DNA of 64,000 bases from Coleofasciculaceae cyanobacterium (GTDB lineage: Bacteria; Cyanobacteriota; Cyanobacteriia; Cyanobacteriales; Xenococcaceae). Shown piece after piece: positions 45,131-56,083 of this stretch (the stretch's first letter is position 1; every line of letters begins with the position of its first letter). Below the pieces are notes generated by a model that was not told the DNA's origin, did no database searches, and saw nothing but the letters and a program-made list of their open reading frames with translations. Both the position numbers and the translations under genes were made by a program. The stretch spans positions 226,057-290,056 of the forward strand of contig DATNPK010000089.1 of NCBI GenBank assembly GCA_036703275.1. Direction: 5' to 3'.

Positions 45131-48100
45131 TTACACTTCTTCAGTTGTTTCCTCTCGTTGTAAAGAGTCGTAAGTCGGTCGATTAGGAGTGCGGCGAGGA
45201 GTATCTGCCATTAAATCTACTTCTACATCCCGGCTACTTCCATCTTCTACTGATTCTAGTTTGTGTACTGCTATGTCTAAACCTAGAGACTGTAGCTCTC
45301 GCATCAATACTTTAAATGATTCTGGTGTACCGGGACGAGGAATTGGCTTACCTTTGACAATTGAATTGAGAGCTTCATTACGTCCCTGCATGTCATCAGA
45401 CTTGACTGTCAGCAGTTCTTGCAAAGTATAAGCTGCACCATAGGCTTCCAATGCCCATACCTCCATTTCGCCAAAGCGCTGTCCACCCTGTTGTGCTTTA
45501 CCACCCAAGGGCTGCTGAGTAACCAAGGAATAAGGTCCTGTAGAACGAGCATGAATCTTGTCATCTACGAGGTGAACCAGCTTGAGCATATAGGCTTTCC
45601 CTACTGTTACGGGACGGTCAAACGCCTCGCCTGTACGACCGTCAAACACTTGAATTTTTCCTGGGTTATTTTCATCGTATACCCAAGACTTTCCTGGTTT
45701 ACGAGCAGCATCCTGAATTTTGCCATGAACAGTTTCTCTAGACGCTTCTTTGCCGTACATTTCATCGAAGGGCATCATTTTAAAGCGTGTCGCTAAGTTT
45801 TCTCCAGCCCAGCCTAAGAGACACTCAAACACTTGTCCCACGTTCATCCGCGAAGGAACACCTAAAGGGTTCAAAGCAATATCAATGGGAGTACCATCAG
45901 GTAGATAGGGCATATCTTCAATGGGCAAGATTCGAGAGATAATTCCTTTATTACCGTGACGACCAGCCATTTTATCTCCTACTTGAATCTTACGTTTTTG
46001 AGCCACGTAGATTCGTACCACCATGTTGGCACCAGGCGGTAATTCATCACCTTGCTCTCTAGTGAAGACACGAACATCAACAACCCGACCTTTCTCTCCG
46101 TTAGGAACTCTTAAGGAGTTATCTCGTACGTCTCTAGCTTTCTCGCCAAAGATGGCTCTAAGCAGCTTTTCTTCAGGAGGCTGATCGGATTCGCCTTTAG
46201 GTGTTACCTTACCTACCAGAATTTCTCCTGCTTCTACCCAAGCACCTATATGAATGATGCCTCGTTCGTCTAAATTACGCAGAGCATCTTCACCGACATT
46301 AGGAATTTCACGGGTAATTTCTTCTGGTCCTAGTTTGGTTTGTCTGGCTTCAATTTCAAATTTTTCGACGTGAATACTAGTGTAAACATCGTCATAAACT
46401 AAACGCTCGCTGATCAGAATTGCATCTTCGTAGTTGTAGCCTTCCCATGGCATATAGGCTATCAAAACGTTTTGCCCTAATGCTAATTCTCCCCCTTCTG
46501 TGGATGAACCGTCTGCAAGCACTTGACCTGGAACAACGTCTTCTCCTGCATAGACGAGAGGGCGTTGGTTTAAACAAGTATCTTGATTAGAACGTTGGTA
46601 TTTTTGTAGTTTATACGTAATCTGTTGTCCTGGCTCTGGTGCATACATCCCATTGTTGCCTTCTTCTACTCTGACTCGAACAACTTCGGCATCGACGTAA
46701 GTTACAATCCCGTGGGTACGAGAAACAACCACCATTCCTGAGTCACGGGCTGCTTGGGCTTCTAGCCCAGTTCCTACCAAGGGTCGCTCAGGACGCAATA
46801 GAGGTACAGCCTGACGCTGCATATTAGAACCCATTAAAGCACGGTTAGCATCATCATGTTCGAGGAAGGGAATTAAACTAGTCGCTACAGAAACAATCTG
46901 TACAGGAGAAATAGCTACATAATCGACCTCATCTGGATCGCAGGTAGAAAATTCCTGGCGATATCTAATCGCAATGGTTTCGCCCAGAATATAACCATCG
47001 TCATTGGTTGCTACATCTCCTGGCGCAACTCTCATGTCATCTTCTTCATCAGCAGTAAGATAAACGACATCTTCATTTCGCAATACGCGACCGTCTTCTA
47101 CTCGATAATAAGGAGTGGCAATAAAGCCATAGGGATTGACTCGCGCATAGGTTGCTAGAGAACCAATCAAACCAGCGTTAGGTCCTTCGGGAGTTTCTAC
47201 AGGACAAATACGACCATACTGGGTAGGGTGAATATCCCGAACCGCAAAACCAGCTCTTTCTCGAGTAAGACCACCAGGTCCCAAAGCTGAGAGACGGCGT
47301 TTGTGGGTCAATTCTGCCAAAGGATTAGTTTGATCCATGAACTGAGATAGCTGAGACGAACCAAAAAATTCTTTGATCGCTGCCACTAAAGGTTTGGGGT
47401 TGACCAGTGCTGCTGGTGTTAAGCTGTTAGCTTCACTTACCGTCATCCGTTCACGAATTATTCTTTCTAAACGATTTAAACCTACTCGAACTTGGTTCTG
47501 TAATAGCTCGCCTACAGAACGAACACGACGATTGCCTAAATGGTCGATATCATCGGTGCTACCTCCATCAAACTCTAGGTTAATTAAATAAGCAACCGCT
47601 GCCAAAATATCAGTAGTAGTCAGTACTCTAGTGGTATCGGGAACAGTGAGACGTAACTTTTTATTAATTTTATAACGACCGACTCGACCTAAGTCATAGC
47701 GTTTAGAATCGAAGAAGCGAGACTCCAGCAATTGCTGTCCACCACTTACTGTGGGAGGTTCGCCAGGACGTAATTTGCGATATAGCTCTAGTAAAGCTTC
47801 TTCTTCGCTTGGATTACCTTCTTTGTCTAAAGTTTTTTGGTAGAAGTCGGGATGGCGAATCCCATCCATAATTTCGTTATCACTCAAGCCAATTGCTTTG
47901 AGCAAGACCTGAGCTGAGAGTTTACGGGTTTTATCAATTCTGACCCAAACTAAACCGTTTTTGTCGGTTTCAAACTTCAGCCACGCGCCACGGTTAGGAA
48001 TTAAGGAAGCAGAATAAGTACGGCGACCATTTTTATCGGTTTCTGCCTTGTAATATACACCTGGAGAGCGTACGATCTGGTTGACAATTACCCGTTCTGC

Positions 48101-48442
48101 ACCGTTAATAATGAAAGTTCCGCGATCGGTCATCAAGGGAAGATCTCCCACAAAAACCTCCATTTCTTTAATTTCGCCACTTTCTTTGTCGATTAGACGG
48201 GTAGGAACGTATACCTGAACGTTATAAGTACTGTCGCGGCGTTTTGCCTCTTCCATTGAGTACTTAGGTTCTTTAAGCCGATAGTTCTCGCCCATAAAAT
48301 GCAGCTCAAACTTACCTGTATAGTCGGTGATGGGAGAAAAACTGTTGAGTTCTTCAATCAACCCTTCTTCGAGAAACCAACGGAAGCTGGAGCGTTGAAT
48401 TTCAATTAAGTCTGGTAGCAAATTGTAAGTAAGATTAGTCAT
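45131..48442 (-). CDS. rpoB: RNA polymerase beta subunit
   Basis: The 1103-residue product has the normal cyanobacterial length. Conserved blocks: [11 protein letters not shown] at the N-terminus, the rifampicin region [46 protein letters not shown], and the C-terminal switch region [28 protein letters not shown]. Together with rpoC1 and rpoC2 it forms the core enzyme. The gene starts 84 bases after tatD on the same strand, in the order rpsT-tatD-rpoB-rpoC1-rpoC2 that is widely kept in cyanobacteria. No resistance-type change was identified by eye. Confidence 0.97.
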   Translation of the reverse strand: MTNLTYNLLPDLIEIQRSSFRWFLEEGLIEELNSFSPITDYTGKFELHFMGENYRLKEPKYSMEEAKRRDSTYNVQVYVPTRLIDKESGEIKEMEVFVGDLPLMTDRGTFIINGAERVIVNQIVRSPGVYYKAETDKNGRRTYSASLIPNRGAWLKFETDKNGLVWVRIDKTRKLSAQVLLKAIGLSDNEIMDGIRHPDFYQKTLDKEGNPSEEEALLELYRKLRPGEPPTVSGGQQLLESRFFDSKRYDLGRVGRYKINKKLRLTVPDTTRVLTTTDILAAVAYLINLEFDGGSTDDIDHLGNRRVRSVGELLQNQVRVGLNRLERIIRERMTVSEANSLTPAALVNPKPLVAAIKEFFGSSQLSQFMDQTNPLAELTHKRRLSALGPGGLTRERAGFAVRDIHPTQYGRICPVETPEGPNAGLIGSLATYARVNPYGFIATPYYRVEDGRVLRNEDVVYLTADEEDDMRVAPGDVATNDDGYILGETIAIRYRQEFSTCDPDEVDYVAISPVQIVSVATSLIPFLEHDDANRALMGSNMQRQAVPLLRPERPLVGTGLEAQAARDSGMVVVSRTHGIVTYVDAEVVRVRVEEGNNGMYAPEPGQQITYKLQKYQRSNQDTCLNQRPLVYAGEDVVPGQVLADGSSTEGGELALGQNVLIAYMPWEGYNYEDAILISERLVYDDVYTSIHVEKFEIEARQTKLGPEEITREIPNVGEDALRNLDERGIIHIGAWVEAGEILVGKVTPKGESDQPPEEKLLRAIFGEKARDVRDNSLRVPNGEKGRVVDVRVFTREQGDELPPGANMVVRIYVAQKRKIQVGDKMAGRHGNKGIISRILPIEDMPYLPDGTPIDIALNPLGVPSRMNVGQVFECLLGWAGENLATRFKMMPFDEMYGKEASRETVHGKIQDAARKPGKSWVYDENNPGKIQVFDGRTGEAFDRPVTVGKAYMLKLVHLVDDKIHARSTGPYSLVTQQPLGGKAQQGGQRFGEMEVWALEAYGAAYTLQELLTVKSDDMQGRNEALNSIVKGKPIPRPGTPESFKVLMRELQSLGLDIAVHKLESVEDGSSRDVEVDLMADTPRRTPNRPTYDSLQREETTEEV

Positions 48443-48526
48443 GAAGATGATAGCTTTTGTACTTAATGTTTTAGTTTTTCGGCTCGAAAATAAACAAGAA
48501 ACTAGGGTTAAGAAAAACTTGGTTGA

Positions 48527-49315
48527 TTATTTACTTTTTAATTTAATGTCAAATAAACGACAGGCATTAGCCGTAGTCTGAGCGGCAATTGTTTCAAGAG
48601 ATGTCAGACGCAGTTGAGCAAGCTGTTTGGCTATTTGCAGCACATAAGAGGGCTCGTTTGTTTTGCCTCTATGGGGCACAGGAGCCAGAAAAGGACAGTC
48701 GGTTTCGATTAATAGGCGATCGCTGGGAACTGTTTTAGCTGCTGCTTGAACCTGCTTGGCATTTTTAAAGGTGACAATTCCACTGTAGCTAATGTAAAAA
48801 CCCAGATCTAAAAACCATTTGGTTTCTACTTCATTGCCTCCCCAACAGTGCATTACTCCCTTGACTGAACCTTCGCGCTGACAAAAATCAGTTAGTACTT
48901 CTTTCAACTGTGCCGCTGCATCCCGACAGTGAATAATCACTGGTTTATCGAGTTCTTTAGCTATTTTTAATTGTTCTTGTAAGGCTAAAATTTGTTCTGC
49001 TTGATTATCGGCTTTATAAAAGTCTAACCCTGTTTCCCCAATAGCTACTACCCGAATATCCGAAGCGGCTAAAGCCTTAATCTCTTTAGCAGTAATATCT
49101 TGCCATTTGCCAACGTCCAAAGGATGCAAACCAACTGCAAACGACAATTCAGGGAAACGATCCGCAATGGATTGTATTCCCTGAAATTCCTTCGGTTCTA
49201 CACAAGAATGTATTAAATGAACTACACCTGCTTCCTGCCAACGTTGCTTTAACGAGCTTAAATTCCCTTGAAAAACATCAAAGTTGATGTGAACATGGGT
49301 ATCTATTAACTGCAT
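48527..49315 (-). CDS. TatD family metal-dependent hydrolase
   Basis: The 262-residue product has the TatD amidohydrolase-like motifs: DTHVHINFD at the N-terminus (metal site), [21 protein letters not shown] and the final ETDCPFLAP. Relatives are Mg-dependent DNA exonucleases or D-aminoacyl-tRNA deacylases; the specific activity cannot be read from the sequence. It sits between rpsT and rpoB, as in many cyanobacteria, and is probably co-transcribed with both. Confidence 0.92.
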   Translation of the reverse strand: MQLIDTHVHINFDVFQGNLSSLKQRWQEAGVVHLIHSCVEPKEFQGIQSIADRFPELSFAVGLHPLDVGKWQDITAKEIKALAASDIRVVAIGETGLDFYKADNQAEQILALQEQLKIAKELDKPVIIHCRDAAAQLKEVLTDFCQREGSVKGVMHCWGGNEVETKWFLDLGFYISYSGIVTFKNAKQVQAAAKTVPSDRLLIETDCPFLAPVPHRGKTNEPSYVLQIAKQLAQLRLTSLETIAAQTTANACRLFDIKLKSK

Positions 49316-49429
49316 CTATACTTGGTATATTGCTGATTATTTTAATTGTTATTTATCTTGGTAGAGTTAATCTAACAACCAAGACAAATTTAAGTTCGAT
49401 TGGGGTGGTTTAACCCACCAATTGTCTAT

Positions 49430-49720
49430 TTAAGCAGCCGTTGCCTTTTGCAAAACTCTAGCTATGCGAGATTTTTTCCTCGCTCCATTGTTTTTGTGAA
49501 GAACTTTACGCTTAACTGCTTTGTCAATTTTGCTATAGGCTGCCGACATAGTCTGCTTTATAGTTTCCATATTTTCAGGAGTAGGTTCGGCTGTATAAGT
49601 TTCTACTGCACCAAAATAATTTTTAGTCAAAGTTCTGAGTGCAGACTTATATGCTTTATTGCGCAAGCGATTGCGCTCTGCTGTTTTGATACGTTTGATT
49701 GCCGATTTAGAGTTAGCCAC
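49430..49720 (-). CDS. rpsT: 30S ribosomal protein S20
   Basis: A 96-residue, strongly basic, all-helical protein starting [18 protein letters not shown], the S20 signature, and ending with [15 protein letters not shown]. It binds the 5' domain and helix 44 of 16S rRNA. It is the first gene of the cluster leading to rpoB; the 115-base gap to tatD is short. Length and sequence are normal. Confidence 0.96.
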   Translation of the reverse strand: MANSKSAIKRIKTAERNRLRNKAYKSALRTLTKNYFGAVETYTAEPTPENMETIKQTMSAAYSKIDKAVKRKVLHKNNGARKKSRIARVLQKATAA

Positions 49721-50257
49721 AGTTTTTAAACAGAAGTATTTGCTTTATTTGTCTTGTAAGTAATTCTGGAAATAAATATAGAATTGGATTTTACAGTATA
49801 GCAACTATTGAGCATCAGTGTCAAGGAAATAAAAATACTTAGTTGGGCAGAACTTATCAAAAAGGTTGACCTAACCAAGATAGGCTTACCAAGACAAATA
49901 GATTCACGTTAAGCTAGAAATGTAGTGATTTTCTTACTGTAAAGATTTATATAATAAATTGAAAATCAGAGATTAATCTGTAGTGTTGCGGTGTAACCCG
50001 ACAAATTTTACTAAGTTGGCGGGATGTGCAGCAAAACAAAACGGTGAAGCCTGATGGGCGGAGCGTAACAGTTAGATGTGGATTCAATGTGGTTTATTAA
50101 AAAGCTGCACTGAAATAATCTCTTTAACCATGTAAGCACTAACTTATATTGTAATGGTTATCGACCTTAAGCAAGCTTTAGCTGTATGTAGTTCTTTCTC
50201 TGATTAATAGTAAAATCTCACTTTTGTGTAATTGCTCAAATGGATATGGGGATCTCG
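49721..50257. other. Divergent spacer between rpsT and hisD
   Basis: The region must hold the promoters of both genes. A GC-richer block (about 49980-50075) contains GGGCGGAGCGTAACAG, similar to AAGCGGAGCGTCACAAT in the repeat at 14858-14988, and looks like a decayed repeat. No gene is visible. Confidence 0.5.
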
Positions 50258-51550
50258 ATGCTGCGAATAATTGATCGGCAAACTGAGGCACAAACAGAAT
50301 TAAAGCGTATCGGCGATCGCAACAATGGTGATGACATTCAGCCTCAAGAAAATGTCGTTAGAGAAATTGTTGCCAACGTTAAAAAAAATGGCGATCGCGC
50401 TTTACTAGAATACACTGAAAAGTTTGATCGACAGATTTACACTGCCGACCAATTGCGAGTCAGAGGTTCAGAATTAGATGCTGCTTATCAGCAGGTATCT
50501 AAAGATTTACTCCGTGCTATCCAGGTAGCCTGTCAAAAAATAGAGGCTTTTCATCGTCAGCGAGTCCCCAAATCTTGGGTGCAGTTTGAAGAAGATGATG
50601 TGGTGTTAGGAAAACGCTATACTCCCATAGATCGAGCAGGGCTTTATGTCCCTGGTGGACGAGCATCTTATCCCAGCACGGTATTAATGAATGCTATCCC
50701 AGCTAAAGTAGCCAAAGTTCCACGAATTGTGATGGTTACGCCACCTGGTCAACACGGCAAAATTAATCCTGCGGTATTGGTCGCAGCACAAGAAGCTGGA
50801 GTTGAAGAAATTTATCGGGTCGGGGGCGCGCAAGCGGTAAGCGCTTTAGCTTATGGAACCGAAACCATCCCCAAGGTAGACGTAATTACGGGACCTGGCA
50901 ATATCTACGTTACTTTGGCTAAAAAAATGGTTTACGGCACAGTTGGCATTGATTCTTTAGCAGGACCTTCAGAAGTATTAATTATTGCTGATGAACAGGC
51001 TAATCCAGTTTATGTTGCTGCCGATTTATTAGCTCAAGCAGAACATGACCCCATGGCAGCAGCCATCTTATTAACCACTAGTAACGATCTAGCCCAACAG
51101 GTACAGCAAGAAGTTACCAGACAGCTAGCCAATCATCCACGCAAAATTCTAACTGAAAAAGCGATCGCTAATTACGGTCTAATAGTAGTAGTAGATTCTT
51201 TAGAAGAAGCAGCTGAACTATCTAATTTATTTGCACCAGAACATCTTGAATTAGAGATAGTAGAACCCTGGGACTTAATTGAGAAAATTCGTCATGCAGG
51301 AGCAATTTTTCTGGGTAACTCTACCCCAGAAGCAACTGGAGATTATTTGGCAGGACCAAATCATACGCTACCTACTTCAGGAGCAGCTCGTTATGCTTCA
51401 GCATTGGGAGTAGAAACCTTTATGAAGCATTCAAGCTTAATTCAGTATTCTCCTGTAGCCCTCAAGAAAATGTCTAGTACCATTCAAATTTTGGCTCAGG
51501 CAGAAGGATTACCTTCCCATGGTGATTCGGTAAAATTTAGAACTGAGTAA
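50258..51550 (+). CDS. hisD: Histidinol dehydrogenase
   Basis: The frame begins at 50240, but the ATG at 50258 (MLRIIDRQTEA) has GGGGAT at a good distance and matches the usual start; this gives 430 residues. Conserved motifs: ITGPGNIYVTLAKK, GPSEVLIIADE, LAQAEHDPMAAAIL and the C-terminal GPNHTLPTSGAARYAS, which includes zinc and histidinol-binding residues. HisD carries out the last two steps of histidine synthesis with NAD+. It is not clustered with other his genes, as is normal in cyanobacteria. Confidence 0.95.
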   Translation: MLRIIDRQTEAQTELKRIGDRNNGDDIQPQENVVREIVANVKKNGDRALLEYTEKFDRQIYTADQLRVRGSELDAAYQQVSKDLLRAIQVACQKIEAFHRQRVPKSWVQFEEDDVVLGKRYTPIDRAGLYVPGGRASYPSTVLMNAIPAKVAKVPRIVMVTPPGQHGKINPAVLVAAQEAGVEEIYRVGGAQAVSALAYGTETIPKVDVITGPGNIYVTLAKKMVYGTVGIDSLAGPSEVLIIADEQANPVYVAADLLAQAEHDPMAAAILLTTSNDLAQQVQQEVTRQLANHPRKILTEKAIANYGLIVVVDSLEEAAELSNLFAPEHLELEIVEPWDLIEKIRHAGAIFLGNSTPEATGDYLAGPNHTLPTSGAARYASALGVETFMKHSSLIQYSPVALKKMSSTIQILAQAEGLPSHGDSVKFRTE

Positions 51551-51756
51551 ATAACCTACAACAGATGAGGATTCTCTCTTTGCTCGGCAGGTCAAGATTG
51601 GTAATTTACTTTGGATGTAGGCTAACTCGGTTGAATAGCATCTATCAGGCAAATTTACCATCAATATCTTTAATAAAAGTTAAGTTACGCCCGAATCCGA
51701 TCATTATTGTTATTAGCCGAAATAAATCTGTTATAATTCAAAATCGATAAGCTCGT

Positions 51757-51845
51757 GGAGAGGTGGCTGAGCGGTTGAAAGCGGCTCCCTGCTAAGGAGT
51801 TATGGGGTGTAAACTTCATCGGGGGTTCGAATCCCCCCCTCTCCG
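51757..51845 (+). tRNA. tRNA-Ser (GCU)
   Basis: An 89-nt class II tRNA. The acceptor arms GGAGAGG and CCTCTCC pair perfectly and end in discriminator G; CCA is not encoded. The anticodon stem CTCC/GGAG encloses CTGCTAA, anticodon GCT, reading AGC/AGU. A long variable arm follows, as required for serine, and the T-loop GGTTCGAATCC is standard. Confidence 0.96.
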
Positions 51846-51962
51846 TACTAATAAAAAATGTTTTCTTAAGCTTTTTTCTCAGAACTGTGCGGAATATTTC
51901 TAATTTTTCGAGTACAATTCCAATCTATTAAACTGGATTGGAATAAAGCCGCAACTTTGAAT

Positions 51963-53276
51963 ATGAAGCGTTTGAATTTGTTATTTTCCCCAAGCGATCG
52001 CCCCAAGAGCAATGAATACCGCTCTAACTCAAATCTGATGCTGGCTCTAATGTCTTTAAGTGTCGGCGTATTACTCACTTCTTGCCAGGGAGGAGATTCG
52101 GCTGGCAACGGTCTTAAACTGGGTATTTTAGCTCCAACTACGGGAGATCTTTCTTCTATTGGACAAAACTGGCCCGCAGCCGTTCAGCTCAGCGTAGACA
52201 CAATTAATGAATGTGGTGGAGTCAATGAAGCTCAAGTTAGTTTAATTGCAGAAGACGATCAAACAGATCCTAGTGCTGGTAGTAGTGCTATGACCAAACT
52301 CGCTGAAGTAGACAGGGTAGCAGGAGTTGTAGGATCATTTGCCAGCAGCGTTTCTGGTGCAGCAGTTGATGTGGCAGTTCGCAATAAGGTAATGATGGTG
52401 TCTCCTGGTAGCACTAGCCCCGTATTTACCGAGCGGGCGAAAAATGGCGAATTTGATGGTTATTGGGCGCGCACTGCTCCACCAGATACATACCAATCTG
52501 AAGCACTAGCAGCACTAGCAAAAAAACAGGGCTTTAAAAATGTTTCTACTGTTGCCATTAACAATGATTATGGTGTGGGATTTGAGAAACAGTTCATTGA
52601 TGCCTTTAAAAAAACAGGAGGCAATATTATGGGCAAAGCAGTACGTTACGACCCTAAAGCAGCGACTTTAGATAGCGAAGCGAAAGCAGCTTTTGAGAGT
52701 AAACCTGATGCTGTAGCAGCCGTTTTATATGCCGAGACTGGCAGTGTATTGCTAAAATCTGCTTTTGAACAAGGATTGGCCGATGGAGTGACTGTCTTGC
52801 TAACGGACGGGGTTTACTCCGATGATTTTGTGCAACAGGTAGGCAAAACGGCTGACGGCAAATCAATTATCGCTGGAGCATTAGGGACTGTACCAGGGGC
52901 TGACGGCAAGGCTTTAAAACAGTTTACGGCGTTGTGGAATGAAAAAACGGGCAAAGAGTTGACTGCTTATGTTCCTCACAACTGGGATGCAGCAGTTCTG
53001 ATGATGTTGGCAGCCGAAGCAAGTGACGCTAATACAGGAGAAGGAATAAAAAGCAAAATATTAGAGGTGGCAAACGCTCCAGGGACAGAAGTTACCGATG
53101 CTTGCAAGGCAATGGAACTTGTCCGCAATGGGGAAGATATTAATTTTCAGGGAGCCAGCGGGAATGTTGATATTGACAAGAATGGCGACGTGGTAGGCAG
53201 TTATGATGTTTGGCAAGTAGCAGAGGATGGAACTTTGAGCATAATTGACAAGCTTAACCCTGGTGGTAGTAATTAA
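51963..53276 (+). CDS. Periplasmic-binding lipoprotein of a branched-chain amino acid (LivK/UrtA-type) ABC transporter
   Basis: The ATG at 51963 (MKRLNLLFS) is chosen over a TTG six bases upstream. After a polar N-terminus and helix, the lipobox GVLLTSC gives a lipidated Cys, so the protein is membrane-anchored. The mature part opens LKLGILAPTTGDLSSIGQN, the type I periplasmic-binding fold of LivK-like proteins, and keeps the two-lobed pattern to the end. Substrate (amino acid, urea or other) cannot be assigned. No permease or ATPase gene is adjacent, so it is an orphan binding protein here. Confidence 0.85.
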   Translation: MKRLNLLFSPSDRPKSNEYRSNSNLMLALMSLSVGVLLTSCQGGDSAGNGLKLGILAPTTGDLSSIGQNWPAAVQLSVDTINECGGVNEAQVSLIAEDDQTDPSAGSSAMTKLAEVDRVAGVVGSFASSVSGAAVDVAVRNKVMMVSPGSTSPVFTERAKNGEFDGYWARTAPPDTYQSEALAALAKKQGFKNVSTVAINNDYGVGFEKQFIDAFKKTGGNIMGKAVRYDPKAATLDSEAKAAFESKPDAVAAVLYAETGSVLLKSAFEQGLADGVTVLLTDGVYSDDFVQQVGKTADGKSIIAGALGTVPGADGKALKQFTALWNEKTGKELTAYVPHNWDAAVLMMLAAEASDANTGEGIKSKILEVANAPGTEVTDACKAMELVRNGEDINFQGASGNVDIDKNGDVVGSYDVWQVAEDGTLSIIDKLNPGGSN

Positions 53277-53532
53277 TCTCGCTTAGTGATGACGGTTTTA
53301 ATTTACTTAAATCATTTAAAGCTATAGTCAACAAAGCAAAAGATTCTCGCTCTTGCAAACTAACCCTAAATCGAACTAAGCTAAATGAAGATAAGGGAAA
53401 AGATATATCAGATATATCATTACGCTCTGTATTTTTTGTGCATCTCTAATAAATAGCCCTAATCTAAAATTATTGCTGTTCTACGTAAATTCGTTCACAG
53501 AAGCACATTCTTTAAAACGAACACCATAAACT

Positions 53533-54009
53533 ATGATGTTAAAACAAGTTATTTCCCAAATCAAAAAAATCTTTCCAGCACCTGAAGTTCATGCTCATTG
53601 CGATGGTCCTTGCGGTGTTTACGACCCTGCTTCAGCACGTATTACGGCTGAAGCGGTAGTTTCCCTGACCAAAAAGATCGTGGATTTAGAAGTTCCTGCT
53701 GCTGATGATAAAGCTGCAAATATTGCTTATCAAAACACTCTATCTCGCTATGTTGCGATTAAGGAAGAACAAGCTCAAAAAACTAAAGAGGATTTGTTAA
53801 TTCTTTGGACAGACTATTTTAAGCCTGTACATTTAGAGCAATATCCCGATCTTCATGATACTTTTTGGAAAGCTGCTAAACTCTGCTCTGCTTGTAAAGT
53901 AGAAGTTAGTGTTGAACACGCTAATGAACTGATGGAAGCGATTCAGAAAATTCATGAGATGTTTTGGACAACCAAAGGACGTGACGTTAGCTTTATAAAA
54001 GCCAGCTAG
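53533..54009 (+). CDS. sodN: Nickel superoxide dismutase
   Basis: The 158-residue product contains the nickel hook HCDGPCGVY, which becomes the N-terminus after removal of about 21 residues (MMLKQVISQIKKIFPAPEVHA). His1, Cys2 and Cys6 of the mature chain are the nickel ligands; Gly at position 4 rather than Leu is usual in cyanobacteria. The rest is the four-helix bundle of Ni-SOD, which forms a hexamer that removes superoxide. The maturation peptidase SodX, often next to sodN, is not adjacent here. A clear terminator follows at 54050-54080. Confidence 0.95.
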   Translation: MMLKQVISQIKKIFPAPEVHAHCDGPCGVYDPASARITAEAVVSLTKKIVDLEVPAADDKAANIAYQNTLSRYVAIKEEQAQKTKEDLLILWTDYFKPVHLEQYPDLHDTFWKAAKLCSACKVEVSVEHANELMEAIQKIHEMFWTTKGRDVSFIKAS

Positions 54010-54049
54010 TTAGGAATTAATTTAAGACTAAAAACTAGTATTTTTTAAG

Positions 54050-54080
54050 GGTGAGTTAGCTATATCTGGCTCGCCTTTTT
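54050..54080 (+). terminator. Rho-independent terminator of sodN
   Basis: GGTGAGTTAG (54050-54059) pairs with CTGGCTCGCC (54066-54075) over ten positions, including G-U pairs, with a 6-nt loop, then TTTTT. Confidence 0.85.
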
Positions 54081-54230
54081 GGATCTTAGTTTTGAGTCAA
54101 TTCTCGACCGTAGAATAGACGCTGGTTCCAAGAATGAATTGACTAATTTTTTTGTTGATAATTCCTGAAAATAATGTATGATTATATATTTGGAGATATT
54201 CGTAATTGCAATCTAGAGAGGAAATAGTAT

Positions 54231-54839
54231 ATGTCTCGCTATAGAGGTCCGCGCTTGCGGATCGTTCGCCGTTTAGGAGATTTACCAGGCTTAACTAGAA
54301 AGAGTGCGCGTAAGGCTTATCCACCAGGACAACATGGTCAAAACCGTCGCAAACGCTCTGAATACGCTATTCGTTTGGAAGAAAAGCAAAAGCTGCGTTT
54401 TAACTACGGAATTACTGAAAAACAGCTAGTGCGTTATGTCCGTAAAGCTCGTCGAGTAGCTGGTTCTACAGGGCAAACTCTGTTAGAAATGCTGGAGATG
54501 CGTTTGGACAATACCATCTTCCGTCTAGGGATGGCTGGTACTATTCCCGCAGCACGTCAGCTAGTCAACCATGGACACATTACGGTAAACGATCGCGTGG
54601 TCGATGTTGCCAGTTATCAGTGTCGCCCTGGAGACTTAGTGAAAGTCAGAGATCGCGATCGCTCTCGTAAATTAGTCGAAACCAACATGGAATATCCAGG
54701 GTTGGCAAATTTACCCAGTCACCTTGAGTTTGATAAAAATGCTTTAACAGGTAAAGTCAATGGCGTGATCGAGCGTGAATGGATCGCCTTACAGGTAAAT
54801 GAATTACTCGTTGTTGAGTACTATTCACGGATGGCGTAA
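54231..54839 (+). CDS. rpsD: 30S ribosomal protein S4
   Basis: The 202-residue product starts [21 protein letters not shown], the cyanobacterial/plastid S4 start, and carries the S4 RNA-binding domain ([31 protein letters not shown]). S4 binds the 16S five-way junction early in assembly. It stands alone rather than in the alpha operon, as in other cyanobacteria. A good ribosome site (AGAGAGGAAA) precedes it. Convergent with moaA. Confidence 0.97.
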   Translation: MSRYRGPRLRIVRRLGDLPGLTRKSARKAYPPGQHGQNRRKRSEYAIRLEEKQKLRFNYGITEKQLVRYVRKARRVAGSTGQTLLEMLEMRLDNTIFRLGMAGTIPAARQLVNHGHITVNDRVVDVASYQCRPGDLVKVRDRDRSRKLVETNMEYPGLANLPSHLEFDKNALTGKVNGVIEREWIALQVNELLVVEYYSRMA

Positions 54840-54954
54840 TTGTTGTTTTGGGTTGGTTTCGTGGATAAGTAAGCTGTAAGCTTTTAAATTTAAACGAAAC
54901 TAGCACCAAATATTGCCTCATGCTTAAGCTTTTCCGCCTTGATACGCGAAAAAG

Positions 54955-55941
54955 TTATCCGCCAATTTGGGACATGGTACGAGTGTAAGTTCCATCAGTA
55001 CCAGAGTCCCTGTCTTTGAAGTTGATTTCCGATTTAAGCAGTAATAGCTGATTAACTTGAGTTTGTAATTGAACCAGGTCTGCACCGCTACGCAGAGCGG
55101 TTTTAAGGTCAATCTGACCAGTTTCGTTAAGTAGACAAGGCCGTAACCAGCCATCTGCTGATAATCTAATTCGGTTACAGCGATCGCAAAAACATTCGGA
55201 CATCTGTGAGATAAAGCCCAATGTCCCTTTGGCACCAGGAATTTGAAACACATCCGCAGGACCATTGCCTTTAATATTAGATTCAACTAAACCCCATTTT
55301 TGGCGAATTTGGCGACGCAACTGTTCAGAATCAATCCATGCCTTATTGCCGAACAATTCAGGATTGCCAATCGGCATAAACTCTATAAACCGAATGTGCC
55401 ATTGACGTTCAAGGCTTAATTGGGCCAAGTCCAACACCTCAGTATCGTTTATCCCAGGAATTACCACCACATTAAGCTTGAGCGGATCGAATCCCACCTG
55501 ATGAGCAGCCAGTATTCCCGACCAGGTTTGCTGCCAGCGACTCCGTCCTTTATTGCCGATGATTTGATCGAAAGTCTTTGGGTTTAGAGAATCTAGGCTG
55601 ATATTGATGCGTCTCAGCCCAGCTTCATAAAGTGGCTGGGCTAAATCAGCTAGTAAAAAAGCATTGGTAGTTAAAGCAAGATCTTCGGTTTCTGGCAGCC
55701 GAGCAATATCTTTAACCAAATCTACCAAATTTTGACGCAGTAAAGGCTCTCCTCCAGTCAGACGAAACTTAGTAAAGCCCAAAGGAATAAAAACATCTCG
55801 CACTAAGGTGAGAATTTCTTGATTAGTTAATAATTCTTGGTTAAAAACATAATTTAGCTTCGTTCCCTCTGGCATACAGTATTGGCAACGAAAATTACAT
55901 TTATCAATTAAACTGATGCGTAGATAGTCTATTTTAGGCAT
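54955..55941 (-). CDS. moaA: GTP 3',8-cyclase (molybdenum cofactor biosynthesis)
   Basis: The 328-residue product has the radical-SAM cluster motif CNFRCQYC near residues 14-21 and the second, C-terminal cluster motif [19 protein letters not shown]. It ends in GG, the C-terminal tail needed for activity in the family. MoaA converts GTP to 3',8-cyclo-GTP, the first step of molybdopterin synthesis. No other moa or moe genes are nearby. It is convergent with rpsD. Confidence 0.95.
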   Translation of the reverse strand: MPKIDYLRISLIDKCNFRCQYCMPEGTKLNYVFNQELLTNQEILTLVRDVFIPLGFTKFRLTGGEPLLRQNLVDLVKDIARLPETEDLALTTNAFLLADLAQPLYEAGLRRINISLDSLNPKTFDQIIGNKGRSRWQQTWSGILAAHQVGFDPLKLNVVVIPGINDTEVLDLAQLSLERQWHIRFIEFMPIGNPELFGNKAWIDSEQLRRQIRQKWGLVESNIKGNGPADVFQIPGAKGTLGFISQMSECFCDRCNRIRLSADGWLRPCLLNETGQIDLKTALRSGADLVQLQTQVNQLLLLKSEINFKDRDSGTDGTYTRTMSQIGG

Positions 55942-56083
55942 TAAGTAGATCGATATAAATCAAGTTAAACGCTTAAAAAAACTAATAGCTAAAATCAATA
56001 AATCTCAACGCTGCTAATTTACATCAAGCGTATATTAAGAATAAGATGATTTTTTCAAAACAAGCAATAATATCATTTTAACA

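Noticed and set aside
39373..48000. Many open frames antisense to rpoC2, rpoC1 and rpoB
   Set aside because: They are shadows of long, well-conserved genes; none has a ribosome site or family resemblance.
51866..52108. 80-codon minus-strand frame overlapping the start of the binding lipoprotein
   Set aside because: Antisense to a clear lipoprotein signal sequence and without any recognisable content.
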